The translations under genes were made by a program, and so were the position numbers. Below, one piece after another: positions 1 to 13,000 of a stretch of DNA of 64,000 nucleotides. Positions within the stretch are counted from its first letter, which is position 1. Every line of letters begins with the position of its first letter. The notes under the pieces were generated by a model that did not search any database, was not told the origin of the DNA, and saw nothing but the letters and a program-made list of their open reading frames with translations. Origin of the DNA: Ectocarpus siliculosus (taxonomy: Eukaryota; Sar; Phaeophyceae; Ectocarpales; Ectocarpaceae); assembly GCA_000310025.1 (NCBI GenBank), contig FN649747.1, positions 976,715 to 1,040,714 on the forward strand, in the 5' to 3' direction.

Positions 1-881
1 CCCCCCCCCCTCCCGACCCTCCCCCCCCCTCGGCCGGCCCAAAATGAAAAAAGTGGAGTGTGGGTCCAGGAATTTGTTTTCGTGTACCCAGATTTGAAGC
101 CAACGGAGTCCATGTGCCGAGAGGTGTTCGGGTTTTAGAGGTGTGTGACACAAGGGGTATAACACAACGCACTCAGTTAGCGTGCATGTGCGCGACCATG
201 GGGGAGTTCGACAGTCTGCTTCCCACATAACGGACTGGTACAAGTTTGTCCCTCCTTCAAGACTTCCACAAGGCAACCCCTGGAGCAAAAGCAGTAGATC
301 TAAAATGCGGCGCAATTGCCCGTTTTCGTCTTTCCCCATGTGTCTCACCTAGTGGGCTGTCGACAGGAGCAGGCAAATGCAGCTGTCGCCGCAGAGACTG
401 TACCGCGCCCCCGCTGTCATCGAATCCTCCCACAAGATGCGAAGTGGCAGCTACGTCGGCAGCGACCCCGGCGGCACCTTCTCGGCTTCGATATCCGATC
501 ATGAGATGGATCACAGCGGCAGCTAGCACCCTCCGCACCCACCGTCCGTAGTATCGCGTCGATCTGCAGAGTGGCTGCGATATGCTCAAACGGAACACAG
601 CAGCAGCACCGTGGCTCGCAGCCCACAGCCAGCCCAGAGTGCGTGCTGTCTGCCCGTGTGGTTGTGGCTGTGTGTTGGGCTGGCTATGGCTGTTGCGCTT
701 TTTTCTTTTTGGTTCGGGGTTCGGGGTGATATGAATTAAGTCTAGTTATATATCATCTGTGTACCCCCCATTTGTTTATTGCAGGTGTTTGCCGACTGCC
801 ACACTACAGCTGCAGTAGTACGCAAAGCACGGCTGTTGCCAACCACACTCTACTTTCCCTTACTGCGCTACTTGACCACAT
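1..881. other. Upstream intergenic region
   Basis: No gene is supported here. The stretch starts with C-rich low-complexity sequence and holds overlapping short open frames on both strands that lack splice or family support. A TATATAT-like run lies near 746-752, about 130 bases before the TCF25-type start codon, and could belong to its promoter, but this is weak. A sequence resembling the termini of the small transposon at 17550 (TGTGACACAAGG) occurs near 145. Confidence 0.5.
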
Positions 882-3800
882 ATGTCGGCGAGGCAGCTGA
901 ATCGACTCGCCAAGGCTAAAGGCCTCGACCCTCTCCTAGGCGGTGGTCTCAACGAGGAATCTGAAGAGTCTGATGGGTGCGCAGACTCGGAGGAAGAGGG
1001 GGACGAGCTTTCCAGAGGGGGTGTGGTGTCCGCATCGGTGAGCTGATACTAATCACAGCTGATAGCACACGTTCCCGTAGAGCAATGAATGCCCCTGTTG
1101 ATGATATTCAACACGTTCCTGTGCCTAGATTGTGTTTCTTGCAGTGTTCGAATACGAGATTAGCGTGTAGACAGAGGGCTTCCTGCTGTCAGCACACATC
1201 AAACCAGACATTTATTGTTGATCTTGCCTCGGTGGAATTTCGGGTTACGCAACCTCCTGCCTCTCGTATTCCATAGAAAAAGTTAACGTCTTCGCGTAGG
1301 CGGTCCCGCAGTTGACATACGATTCCATTCCCCTCGTGATGTTGTGTCCCATGTAAATAGCGTGTGCATACAACATGTTGGAAATATTAAGTTACCACGG
1401 GGTGTGGTATTTTGTGTCACCCGTGCGTACAAGCAGTGCGCTCACAGGACCCGACTTACAAGGGGTGTGATAAACAATACTTGTAGCCACCTAGGCAATT
1501 TTGAACGCTCTACCACCCCCCCTCCTTTGCGCCACTTCCAGGCATTCGGAGAATATTCTTCGGAATCCAGCAGCAGCAGCTCAGAAGAAGAGGATGGTAG
1601 CGATAATGACAACAGCAGTGACAACGGCGGGGAAGCCGGCGATAGTACGCCCATCCCCACAAAACTCCCCGCACCAGAGGAGGGGGGCAGAAAGCAAACA
1701 GCGCCGGGCGTCGAAGATGACGACGACGAGTATTTGGACAGCATCATCTCAGAGCTTGCTCGTAAGGCGGCCGCTGCGGAGGCAGGGGAAGGAAGCCCCA
1801 CCGACAATCTCAAACTCGGCGCTTCGTCGCCGCTGGCGCTCCTGCTCCGATGCGATCCCCGCTGCCTGAAGCTCGACCAAGAGCTCCGTCGAAAGTTCGG
1901 CGGCGGCGACAGAGAAAACGGCGGTGCGGGAGGTGGAGGCGGCGGAGGCGGCGGCGGCGGCGGGGGCGGGGGGCGGGCTCGGAGGACAAGGCGGGGAATG
2001 ATGGTCGGGCGCGGCGGGAACAACAACAGCGTGTCGGCGTCGTTGATGCTCAAGAGACTGGTTGTGAGCGCTCCGAAGGATGATTGGCCGAAACCGCCTT
2101 CGTTTGTCGGCGGTGGTCTGGGGATGAAAAGGTGCGAGGCCGGGGCTCCGGCGTACCTACCAAGGTGGCAGCTGGACGCACACCAGGGGGCGGAGTGGTT
2201 TGTGTTCGAGAGGTCGAGCTCTCTGGAGCAGCTGCAGGTGACGGGGTCGACGACCGAGTGGGACAGATGAAGCTTTTTTATTTTGCCTCACGCGTTGTTT
2301 TTAGAAAGTATACACAGAAATTCTACCCGTTTCAGATATGTATAACCACAATCGAAGGGGATGTGTTCAAGTCTTAACAGTGAGTGGAAGAAAAAGCGGC
2401 GGGATACTTTGGCTTATTTTGGGTCTGTTTCAGCCTAGAAACTGAATGATTCCAGTCATGCCAGCTGGTGCTAAGCACAAAACACATCTGTATATAATGG
2501 TAGACACATTTTACAATACATCCCCTGTAGTTCTCTAGTGGGTCAGCGACAAAAACATCTGGGAGAATCCCTCCGTCTGTGTTTGTGCGTCGTCGCTCGT
2601 GACATGGGCCGGGAGAAGGAGGTGGAAACCCCCACGCGAAGGCGTTCTCGCGGCTCTTCTCCGAGGAGAGTGATGTTTCGGTTGTTTTGACGTCATCCGC
2701 GGCCTACCTGCCAACCCGCGCGACTCACACTGCTCGTGGCTTGTTTCCTCGCTTTTTTGTTGTTGTTGTTGTTGCGTACCTTGTGTGTTTCGCTCGCAGC
2801 GAAAGTTCGAGGCAATCCAGGGCATGCACGACCCCAATTTCCTGGCGTCGTTCGCGTCTAGGGCACCCTACCATGCCGACGCCCTCCTGCAGCTCGGAAT
2901 GGTGTTTGCACACACGGGGCAGGCAAGCGTTGACGTTGACACCGACAAGGATCTGAGTTTTTTTTTTTTCAGGTGGGCGGTTCGTACACTTTCACGTTCC
3001 TTCGCCGTTAAGCACGTCCGTCCCACCACCGCGCGTAGTGCTGACGTCTTCCGTCCGCAGTTTGCTCCATCCAATCACTTTTGAGTTGATGCCCTGTCGG
3101 AGCTCGCTCCTACGTGTACGCATTTACCAGTGTGCATTTTGGCCAAATCCAAGGGAGGTTTTCGACCAGATTCATCAAAACCCACCCGCCCTCTCCCGCG
3201 CGCTGACTGTCATGACTTCCTGATTCCCACGCTGTGTCACTGCCTCACAAGCTGTGCGATGTCGTCAACACGCTTCTTTGGGCGCTGGAGTACTATAATA
3301 ATGTCGTGCCACCAGGTTTGTCCCGGCCTGTGTTGCGTTCCTGTGGCTGTATGGAAGAGAAACGCCCGCTTTCCCCTACGGGTTGTGCTCGTGCTTACTC
3401 ACACGACCGCCGCAGATGGATCGTGCGTCCGAGTTTGTCGGGCGTTCCCTGTACGTCCTCGAAAGCGCTACGATGGAGGCGTTCAGGCCGGTGGACGGCG
3501 CTTGTCGCCTGGATGCCACCCTTGAAGTCAACAAGACCTACTTCGCGGCGATGTTCAGGCACATGCAGGTGCGGAAAAGCAGTTAGCACGGTGTGACGCA
3601 TCCGTTCGAAATCAGGGGTTTCGCAACATGCCGGCCGGGATCCGTGCGAATGTTGTGCCATTACGGCTGCCTTCGGCAGCCACCGTGCGGCGGGTTTCTG
3701 TGCTGTGGCGGTGGTTATTTAGGACAACAGCAGCAACGTATGTACGCCCGTGTTACCGTACGGGCAACTTTTCTTGGCTCCACTCACCCTTGCTGAATTG

Positions 3801-6242
3801 CGGCTGGTTTTGGGCGTAGCTGGGGGAGGTGCATACGAACAAGTGAGGGCCTGCCAGCAGGCATCCCAACCCGCACGTAGCTGCAGCAGCAGAGGATCTT
3901 CACTCTCCAGTTTTTCGCTCACCGCCCGAAGCCCACTTGATTCCCCCTTCAAGAGGGGGCCGCAGCGGATTAGCGGGCTTCACAACCGAATCTGCTCGCA
4001 CATAAACCAGCAAGACAGAACGTGCCTGTCGACGTGTTTGCGCTGTGCCCCATCGTGGATGGAACCGTCTGCGAATTTCTTTCTTTGCCGTCGACGGGGG
4101 GTTATACTGTAGGCGGCTCGAGGAATTCCTGGCCGAGTTGTGCTGCACTCGAAGTGTTCAGAGTCGTGTTCCTTGTTGAGATTACGCTGTGTCGCTGCTG
4201 ACAAGCGCTGCTTGGTCGTGTTGCCCACCCACACGGTAGCTGGTCCTCTCTCTCACACACACCCCGCTTCTCTCTTGCCTATGCGGAGCTCAGATGGCAG
4301 GCATGGTGGGTGGGGCGCGCACGGCGCTAGAAGTGGGCCGACTGCTGCTGTCGCTCGATCCGCTCGGTGACCCCATGGGCTGTTTGCTGGCTCTGGACAG
4401 CCATGCTCTGACCAGCCGCCAGGGCGGGTTTCTGATAGAGCTCCATCGGTCGAAGCTTCCCGTCGGCCGTTCGCCTTCCCGCGCCGCGGAGGCTTTCGCC
4501 TCTGGAGCGGGTGTAGGTCAGTTGCCACCGTTGCAGCTTTGGTATGCATATGTTGAAACGGGTGAAGATGTAGTCGGATAACGTACAGGGGGAGTAGGAA
4601 GAGAACGAAGGAGGAATTTGGAGGTATGCATGGAGTGCCGACGGATTGAGCTAGCTAGCCCTTTTCCATTGTTGTCTGGATGCTTGACGTTGCCTGTTAC
4701 GCGTTCGTGCTTTGTGCTGAAGTTGTTGAGCGCTCCGTGCTCGTAAAGCATTTTCCACTTGGCGGGAGGAACGCGCGTTCCCCCGCCTCCGAGACGCCGC
4801 GTTTGGGCGCCTTGGTTTCTTACCCTAGCAACTCGAATGGTCTGATCGATTTCCCTTGCGTGCCCTCGACCTCGCCTGTTGATCTTTGTCCTGTCCGCCG
4901 CCTTTGTTGTCGGGCGCTCCCTCCAGACGGAGACGTGGGCGTGACTGTCCAGGACTTGCCGGGTCTGAGCATGTCGGTGTGTCTCGCCACGCTGGATACC
5001 ACGGGAGATTCCACCGCTGCCCGAGAAGCCATGGCGTCGACCATGCTCCGTTTCCCCATCATGCTGGAGCCTCTCCTGGAAAAGTGAGACGGGGTAGTCG
5101 TCGTGTCAGAGTAGAGAGCGCCAATTGCGATGTGGGGAGTCCGCTTGGCGGCTGCTCTGGTTTTCTTGGTATCCGTTAAACTGGCACCTGGCATCGATGG
5201 ACATTGAACGGGGGAGCATGCTACAGGAATGCGCCTCCAATATGTAGACTACGACCGTTTGGTGGCCGCTGAGTTACACATTCCGCTAAGCTTAGCTTTC
5301 TCTGTCACACGACGGCATTCGCTCTGAAGCGATTCAGTGCGCTCCGCTGGATTTGCGCTCGAGTCTCTTCACGGAACGAGTTGGAACCGGTGCGTCATGT
5401 GACCACTGTTCCACCTATCTAAATAAATGACGGCAGGTGCGGAGTGACTCCTCGGTCAACAACCTACCCCCACGACTGGAAATCGGTCATGCAGCATCCT
5501 CACTTCGGAAGAGCGAAGGATCGGCTCCCGGCAGGGCATGTCCTGCTTCACCTCGCGAGGTAAACAAGACAATTGAGAGCGTGCTAATTCCCTCTTTTCC
5601 GCTTGGCTTGGGTTTCATCAAGGTCTGTGCGTAGCATTCTCAACTCACCTGTTTACCCTGGGCACCAGGGCACCAGGGGACTCTTTGTAGCGGTGTAAGC
5701 ACCGCGGCTACACCTGCTTGCGTGTTGTGTATTGTGGTCTTTGGGTTGAAGGTAGAACGCAGCCACAAGGCCACACGTCAACTTTGTCTTAATCAGTCGT
5801 TGCTTGCGTGTTGCGTGTTGTGGTCCTGTGTTCAAGGTAGAGCGCAGCCACAAGGCCAAACGTCAACTTTGTCTTAATCAGTCGTTGCTTGCGTGTTGCG
5901 TGTTGTGGTCCTGTGTTCAAGGTAGAGCGCAGCCACAAGGCCAAACGTGAAATTAGTCTCACTGACTCGTTTCACTAAATATACCTCTGTACGCGATCGA
6001 GCTAATCATTATCTCCGCTAACCGCGTTTGGCGGTGTTCTGCTTTTTTGCGCTTGGCGACTGCCGCTTTTCCCGCCGCAGAATATTTGCCCAGAGGGGCG
6101 GCGAACTTTGGAAGCATGAGCGGGCGGAGGAGCTCCTGTACGATGGAGCTGGTGAGGTCTTTCGTGTTTTTTTATCCTCTTCAACTGCTGTAGTTGGTTG
6201 ATCATCGAGAGTAGATTTGGCTTTATTCAGGGTCTAGTTTTG

Positions 6243-6276
<34 letters not shown>

Positions 6277-7087
6277 TTTCTTTGCTGTTTCTGTTGTTGT
6301 GTTGTACTTTTCCGAGGGACGGTTTTGAAGGTTTCTCGAAAAAACTCACCTTGCCGCGGCCGAACGAAATCCTTGCCAGACGATGGCGCACCCTATTCCA
6401 CGACACCCGAAGCCGAAGCAGCTTATTGCGTTGTCGCTTTGCGCTCCCGCGGCCGTGTGCTCACTGGCACCCCGCCACGTCCGCCGACGCCTGCTCTCCG
6501 TCTTTGCTGCAGGGATCGCACTGCAGGGTCTACCCTCGACGCCGGCGACCAGAGAGGCAGCCGGCGCAGGGGCAGGGGCAGGGGAGGCACCAGCACCAGC
6601 GGGCACAATCGGCGCCGACTTTTGCCCCAGCGCAGCCGAGGTGGAGGTTGTCCAACGCGCCTACGGCGAGGGGTCTCCCATCCAAAAGTACCTCGACCTG
6701 TCGCTCTCAGACTTCGACGAGTCCTTCGCGCTTCTCCCGCAAGACGCTAACATCTTGGACCCGCGACTGATGGGCCCGAACTTCATGAACGAGCGGGTGC
6801 GGCTGCGTGTGCCACCGGGAGTAGTCCCGGGGGGGGGTGGCGAGCGGGGCTGGGGGGGCGGCCAGGAAGTGTTGGACGAGGTGCTGGCGATGGCGATGCA
6901 AGTGATCGGCAGGCAGGATGCGGCGGCGAGAATGCGGCGGCAGGGGGGGCGAAGGGGACAGGGAGAGGCGGAGGGGAACCTGAGCCCCTCGTCCCCCCTG
7001 GCGCAGCTGTTTTGGCAGACGCTGTTGCCATGGAATGTGTTCCCGACGCATTTGCGCCCGACGCCTCCTCCCCCTCGTTGGCTGTGA
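882..7087 (+). CDS. TCF25: TCF25/Rqc1-like protein (nine exons)
   Basis: Family knowledge: TCF25 (Nulp1) is the metazoan counterpart of yeast Rqc1, a cytosolic ribosome-quality-control factor acting with the Listerin ubiquitin ligase. Proposed exons: 882-1037, 1542-2237, 2800-2922, 3416-3568, 4294 to 4510 or 4516, 4927-5083, 5437-5559, 6081-6156 and 6380-7087, about 802 residues. The order follows human TCF25: an acidic Ser/Glu-rich N-terminus, DPRCLKLDQELRRKFG, a WPKPPSF segment, YHADALLQLG, GACRLD, RTALEVGRLLLSLDP, and an APRHVRRRL segment that aligns with APRNIHRHV. Intron phases agree at every join. The start is the first ATG in frame with the conserved N-terminus (SARQLNRLAKAKG). Oddities are a glycine run in exon 2 (about 1930-1975), a GC donor after exon 3, and a proline- and glycine-rich tail. 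The exon 5 end is ambiguous by six bases. Confidence 0.88.
1930..1977 (+). repeat. (GGC)n tract coding polyglycine
   Basis: A GGC/GGA triplet run inside exon 2 of the TCF25-like gene encodes about fourteen glycines in a row. It interrupts the otherwise conserved stretch between DPRCLKLDQELRRKFG and the WPKPP motif. This is a triplet microsatellite kept in frame, so its length probably varies between individuals. Confidence 0.8.
2450..2575 (+). repeat. Dispersed repeat, copy A (intron 2 of the TCF25-like gene)
   Basis: The stretch contains GCCAGCTGGTGCTAAG, ACATCTGTATA, TTTTACAATACATCCCCT, AGTTCTCTA, and GGGAGAATCCCTCCG. The same blocks occur in the same order on the other strand at 23395-23570. 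There is no coding potential. It is probably a short non-autonomous transposon. Confidence 0.7.
5715..5950 (+). repeat. Tandem repeat, about 85 bp x 3
   Basis: Three direct copies begin at 5715, 5801 and 5886 with TGCTTGCGTGTTG and each carries the block AGCGCAGCCACAAGGCCA. Copies 2 and 3 are almost identical; copy 1 differs more. The array lies in the intron between exons 7 and 8 of the TCF25-like gene. Confidence 0.85.
6245..6274 (+). repeat. (TGC)n microsatellite
   Basis: About ten TGC units lie in the last intron of the TCF25-like gene, roughly 100 bases upstream of the acceptor at 6379. Confidence 0.85.
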
Positions 7088-10055
7088 CAGGTTCGTTTTC
7101 ATGTATCCTGGTTCTTTGATACGTGTGATCCGTTTCTGTGGTATGCCGTGTGCCGTGGCGTCGTCTTTCGGCAAGAAGAGCGAGGTCGGCCTAATTTTCC
7201 GTTTTGGTTGTTGAGCGTGTGACGGCGGTTGTAGGCTCGATTTGTAGTTCGTCCGACGAAAGTAAACGTTGGGATGGTGTTGTTCGTGTTGGATGTATCA
7301 ACGTGTATTGGAACAAAGGACGTCTCTCATCGCTTTTGATAGGTGTGTGGACTGAAGAGACTTTTCAGTTGGAGAATCGGAAACAGGAACAAGTTGTCAT
7401 CCCTGACGCGAAACGGACGTAATGAAAAACGATACAACCAACCACACTTTTCACCAAATACCACACGAGGACATTTTTTCACCGCTTATTTCGGGGAAAG
7501 GGCGAATTGCTCGCCAGCGAAAAAAGAAAAGGCTTGATGATCAGAAGATTAGCCCCCACGACGGAGAGACTCAGGCGATAAATTTACTATCATACTGCTG
7601 TGCGATGCACATCACCAGGAGACACGCCATCGGTCACTCGGAATGGAATAATTCTTGTGCGCTTCGGCTTTTTATTGCAAGAGAGATCCGACAGCAGCCG
7701 GATAGGCCGCCACCCCTCTTTCCCTCGTCAACAACCCCCCCAAAAAAGTCCATTCACGCGATTGAGCGTACTCAAACGAAGTACGACTTCCTTTTGTAGA
7801 AGCTGAAACCAACCCATAAGACTACAGTACATAGTCAGCGCTGACTAGTCTAATGGAATTATTTGCTGACTAGTCTAATAGTTTGATTTCAGCTTCTCCT
7901 TCGAAAGAGCTTCACGACGTCGTGGCGAAAGAATTGGTATTTACCATTTCTGGAATGCTATTTTCTGCGCGTGACCCGTGCTATCGCGCGCGGTTTCGTT
8001 GTTCCCCTTGGAGTTCATTCAGACCACGCGTACAATCCTCTCCACAACCCGAGCCCGCTGCAAGAATAACGCAAAGCTTCATTGCGTGAAGCTTATTTAC
8101 CTCTACACTAAAAGAAATGAGTTTTCACAGAAAACATCGAGGAGTCGTTCCTTCTTGGGCACCACAGCGGCTCTTCTTCTTGCCCCATGCGATCCCTATC
8201 GTACGCACGCACTACTTTGCCATTGAAAAGGACTGAACACTACAACCGCGCCGGCGCTCTGGTGAAAGAAACAGCTTCCGTACTAGCCTTTTCACCGGTC
8301 ATCATCCGCCCCGCCCCAAATGGTATACACAATCCGCGGGCCTTGAATCACGCCGTCGTGAGGGGCCCCCAAACCTACCATACTTGAAATCAACACTAAA
8401 TAGCTCACTAGGTGTGAAGAACCGACCAATAAAACGAACCGAAACGTGTAGGGCAAATTCTTACAGCAAAAAAAGACATGGGACTAGATTTCCTCCGGTG
8501 ACACAAGGAAAAAAAAAACCTGGCCGGGATTTTCCATGCACGGGCATGTAGACTCGAACCGATCCAAAATCAACAGTAAGTACCGGGCGAGGGCGTGTGG
8601 ACAGAGGCCCAGCAGGGAAGAGCTAAGGCTTACTTCCATGCAGCTGGATCTGCGTGATGTGACGGTTAAGCATAACACACGATGTGGCCACCCTCCCCAA
8701 CAACAATGGCAGACACAGAGCTGCAGATCGTTGTTCATCGCCGGCTTGGTCGCCGCAAGAAAGACGCACGTCTGAAACCCAGGTGCCCAAAACCAAGTTG
8801 ATACATATGTACTCGGTATCCCTGCTCCCCTCCCGCCCTCTCTCACCAAATGCCATCGCCGTCATGGTGGAACACCAAGATCATTTGAGAGTATTGTATG
8901 CATACTGTAGCAGAAAACAGTGGGCGAAAAACTCGTACAGCGAGGACATGGTTATACTCCAAAAGAAAAAATGCTGTCTACTGTCTACGGTACATGGGAA
9001 CACACACAAGTCTTTCCAATCGCACTGCAGTATTAGCCTCAACCTACCCCTCAACACATGAAAACTTACAAACACCGTGGTGTAAAAGACAACTCCACCA
9101 CTCTTTCCCGTCGTCAAAGCCATTATGTACCGAAGAAACCACACCCCCAGCGTGTCAAAATGCACTATTAACCAAAACAACAAACACATTTACACGAGTA
9201 CGAAGTCAAGATACAGCGAGACGCACGCAAGTGCATAGGGTGGCAAACGGAGCTAAATGGCTGTTGGCACCCCCTTGCTGGCACCCCTTTATGCGAGGGA
9301 GTCTGTACCACAATGGCACGCCGATATCTTCCAGAACACTTCAAACATGCAACCATCAAAGACATGCGACAACCAAGTCTCAAAAATCAAGCCACAAATG
9401 TACTCGGTTCTTAAACCCCCCACCCCTTCTCGCCCCTAAAAAAACCACACCAACGGGTTTCCAGCGCAGAATACTCATAATTATATCGCGAAACCCGCAC
9501 CGCAAACATGAAACACTACTCTGAGGCTAGTTCTACAGGTGTCCTGGCGGCAACAAAGCCAAAGCTAGGTCACCTGATAGATGCAGAAAAACGGAACGCC
9601 CGACGGCTGCCGTTCACATCTACAACCCGCTTCGAGTGAACTACGAACTCGCAGCATTCTAACTTGCTCCGCATCGAATACTCGTCTACAACGGCGGGCG
9701 AGCAAGACTTTTCGCAAGGGTTATCGGGGCGATAAAATATAGGATTACCCACGACCAAGAGAGTTATCTGACTCGATGGCCTATTTCGGTTCGCACCGCC
9801 CCCTCTCTCCAACATATTTAGGAATTTCACAGATACATATTCTATACTGGATACAAAAACCACCCCCCCTTTCCTCTACCCTCCACAACAAACCTAACCC
9901 CAATGAAACCTACGCACCCGCAATTCCCCTTGCGGCAATGCATCGACACGCTTTCGAGACCCAGCAGCGTGTGAAAAACAGAGACCCGGAGCAAGTCCAA
10001 ACACTCGAGGCCGTGCTTTCTGGAATTCGTCCGCTGCTTCGTGCCTCCTCACTCG
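7088..10055. other. Convergent intergenic region, TCF25-like and ankyrin-pseudokinase genes
   Basis: The two flanking genes point at each other, so this 3 kb should hold both 3' UTRs. I see no coding exon. A 23-base block (GACTAGTCTAATGGAATTATT and a variant) is doubled near 7845-7880. The open frames at 7422-7799 and 8898-9524 lack family features and have atypical composition (His, Thr and Lys rich), so I did not call them. Confidence 0.5.
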
Positions 10056-13000
10056 TCACGAGCTCAACTCTCTCCTTGTCGCCATCACCTGATCATGCCA
10101 ATGTAGGAAAGGGGGGACGACACAACGACCGCCGAAAACCGAGGAGCACATAGGGCAGGAACGTGAGGAGCGAAGGAAGGAATGTATTACTGCCAACGAA
10201 GACGCATTTTGGAAAAGACGCAATGACACCATGCCCCCCGTCCTGTACAACAGCGCAGGGTAGTAGCTTGGACTTTACATGCTGGTCGCTGAGGCGCGTG
10301 CTGCCAACATTTAGTAGGGATCCGAAAAGCCGCGCTTGCGTTCGCCGGTGATTTGGGTTCTATCATAGCCGCTGCCGGTGTTGTCTTTGTGTTTGTCGCG
10401 GCGGAGTACAAGCAAACGCAACGGTCGGCGGCTATCAAATCCGCTCACGCTCCCCCCCTCCGTCTCGGCGTTGTAGGGATGCGAGGTCAATGCTCTAACG
10501 ACTACGGCATGCACGGATATGAGTATACCCCCTCCCCCCCCCTCTCCATGCCGCCAAAAGTCTCTTACCGACTTGATTGCCGCACGCAGCTTGGCCATTG
10601 CGTTGAAGACTCGGAGCTGCTCCTGGTTGAAGCTGAGGTCGTTCTTGGCGAGGTCCTTCTCCGACCCGAGCATCCAGGGGTGCTGCAGCGCCTGGTTAGC
10701 GGTCATCCTCTTCGTCGCGTCCACCAGCAGCAGCCTGCGGACGAAGTCCTGCAAGCGAGAAGACCAAGGCAAAGGTTCATGTGCGACATCATCAAAAAGG
10801 TTGAAGAGCACGGAAGCATGCGAAAGCCTCTTGACCTTGCGCTCACGGTCGAGAGACTGAGAGAGGCGAACGGGCCAACAAGCACAACACACGCAAACTC
10901 GTCATCGAGTTCGAAAAAAACGAACAACCCGCTAGCAAATCCCTTCGTTACCTTGGCCTGGTCCGACGTGCTGCTCCACAACTCGTCGTGGAAAACGAAG
11001 CTCCCGTCCCGTATCCTCCGGAAAAGCCGTGGTTGCCTCTCGTCGTGGAACGGGTGATAGCCCCCGAGCAAGGTGTAGAAGATAACACCCATGCTCCACA
11101 TGTCCACAGCCTGCACAGCGGCAACAAAAACACGTCGATCACGGCGAAGCCAGGTGAGCAACATGCTACGGACAAAGATGGCAAGTTCACAAGACATGCG
11201 TGAAAAAGCCCCCCCCCCGCTCCAATATGAGATAAGGAAAGAAAGCGCCCAGCCTGAATGGCGAGTGCTGCCATTAGGCAGTCTCCCTCACTCGGCCATG
11301 CCACATGCGGGCAACCTCGTTAAAAATGCTCGATCTCGTGGGGCTTGTTTCCTCCAAAGACCCGGCGCTGAACAGCATTCGCAGTGACTAATCGATCGAT
11401 TGCCTCGGGGCTCTCGCTACGAAGAAGAATACCGCAGAGAGAGAACGAACGTCTTTTGCATCAGCATTCCGTCGGTCTTGCACGAAAAACAGGAGCATGG
11501 CACAACCACGAGAGAAACTGCCGCATGCACAGCTGTCATCTCGCTCTGCACGGAACAACACCGTTGACCAACAAAAACAGGCACGCAACCTCCCCTTAAC
11601 CCTGAAAGCTCCCCCGGTGGGGGTTCGTTCTAAAACCCGCCCATGCGGCACCGTGTATACCACGGCCCTCTGGTTGGACGCCATAATGTCGGGCCTCGGC
11701 AGCATTCACGAGGATCAATCCAAAGGTAACACGACGGCAGAAACAGGGAACGTTGCCCTGTGGCACCCGCGATGGCCACCTCTATTCGCACATCAATCTC
11801 ACAAACCAACAGGAGCCGTATGCTCTAGACTAGACTGCAGCTGTAGCAGAAACAAATGTATGCTTGGTCCGCGTTTTCAGAGGGGGGCGGGGGGGGGGGG
11901 GGGGGNNNNNNNNNNNNNNNNNNNNNNNNNNNNNNNNNNNNNNNNNNNNNNNNNNNNNNNNNNNNNNNNNNNNNNNNNNNNNNNNNNNNNNNNNNNNNNN
12001 NNNNNTAGGGATCTTCCAGGGGGAAAGGCAATAGAAAAATTATAGTCCTGTCGGGTTTTTCCACGGGGGGTGGGGGGGGGGGGGGGGGTACAGGAGAGGA
12101 TGCAACCACAACATACATATATGATGGTCTGTAAAGAGAGTCTCCTCCATCCGCCCCCGGGACTAAGGCCGGTGTACGGTTAACCCCCACCCACCCCCAC
12201 CCCCACGGTACGGACGGCAATGTGAAAGAAGGATGAGGGCAAGCGCACTGAGGGCTGAAAACTTGCGGGGCGAAAATCTGCACGAAGCGGTTTTGCATGA
12301 TTCGGTCATCCACTCTACCGCTTCCGCTCACACATTTCTCAAAGGTTGGGTTTGTTCCCTCCTCACGGTCCAAACACGACTCTCCTTACCCTTACACAAC
12401 CCACCGTTCCATGCGGGACACTGCTCAGCACTTCCGGCGCGGCGTACTCCGCCGTCACGTAAGGCTCCGCAACCAGCAGCCCCCTCTTGCCCCTCCTCCT
12501 CCCGTCAGAGCCTTCCCGCGGCAAGCTCCGCGCGAAGTCGAAGCCGGTCAGCTTAATGGTTGCGTTTTCGTCCCGGGACGTCAGCAGCAGCTGCTCGGGG
12601 CGAAGGTCGCGGTGCACGACGCCCATGTCATGGCAGTGCTGGACACAGAGGACCAGGGTGCGGCACAGATGTCTCGCGTCGCTCTCGCGGAAGCGCGTCT
12701 GCGGGAAAAGTTAAAAGCCAGCAGCGAAAGGGCGAGGGCAGAATCGATGAGGAGAGAAGAGGTCAGCCACGAAACTGGATGGATACGAGGACAAGAGAAA
12801 AAAGTGGAGGCGCTCGGACCACGGAAGGTCAACCGTGATCACAACACAATGGCCGCACCAAGAAAGGAAGCTCAAAGAGCATGCAATTGAGGCCGCGTGA
12901 TTGTATTGCTACTGGAAGAAAGAGAAAGAGCTCGGGATGGGGAATTGGTCTTGCATCGCACACTTGCCATTTACCGGGTTGAATTGGCCCTTTCTCGGCG

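Noticed and set aside
8898-9524. 208-codon plus-strand frame
   Set aside because: Thr, His and Lys-rich with no domain; lies in the expected 3' UTR region between convergent genes.
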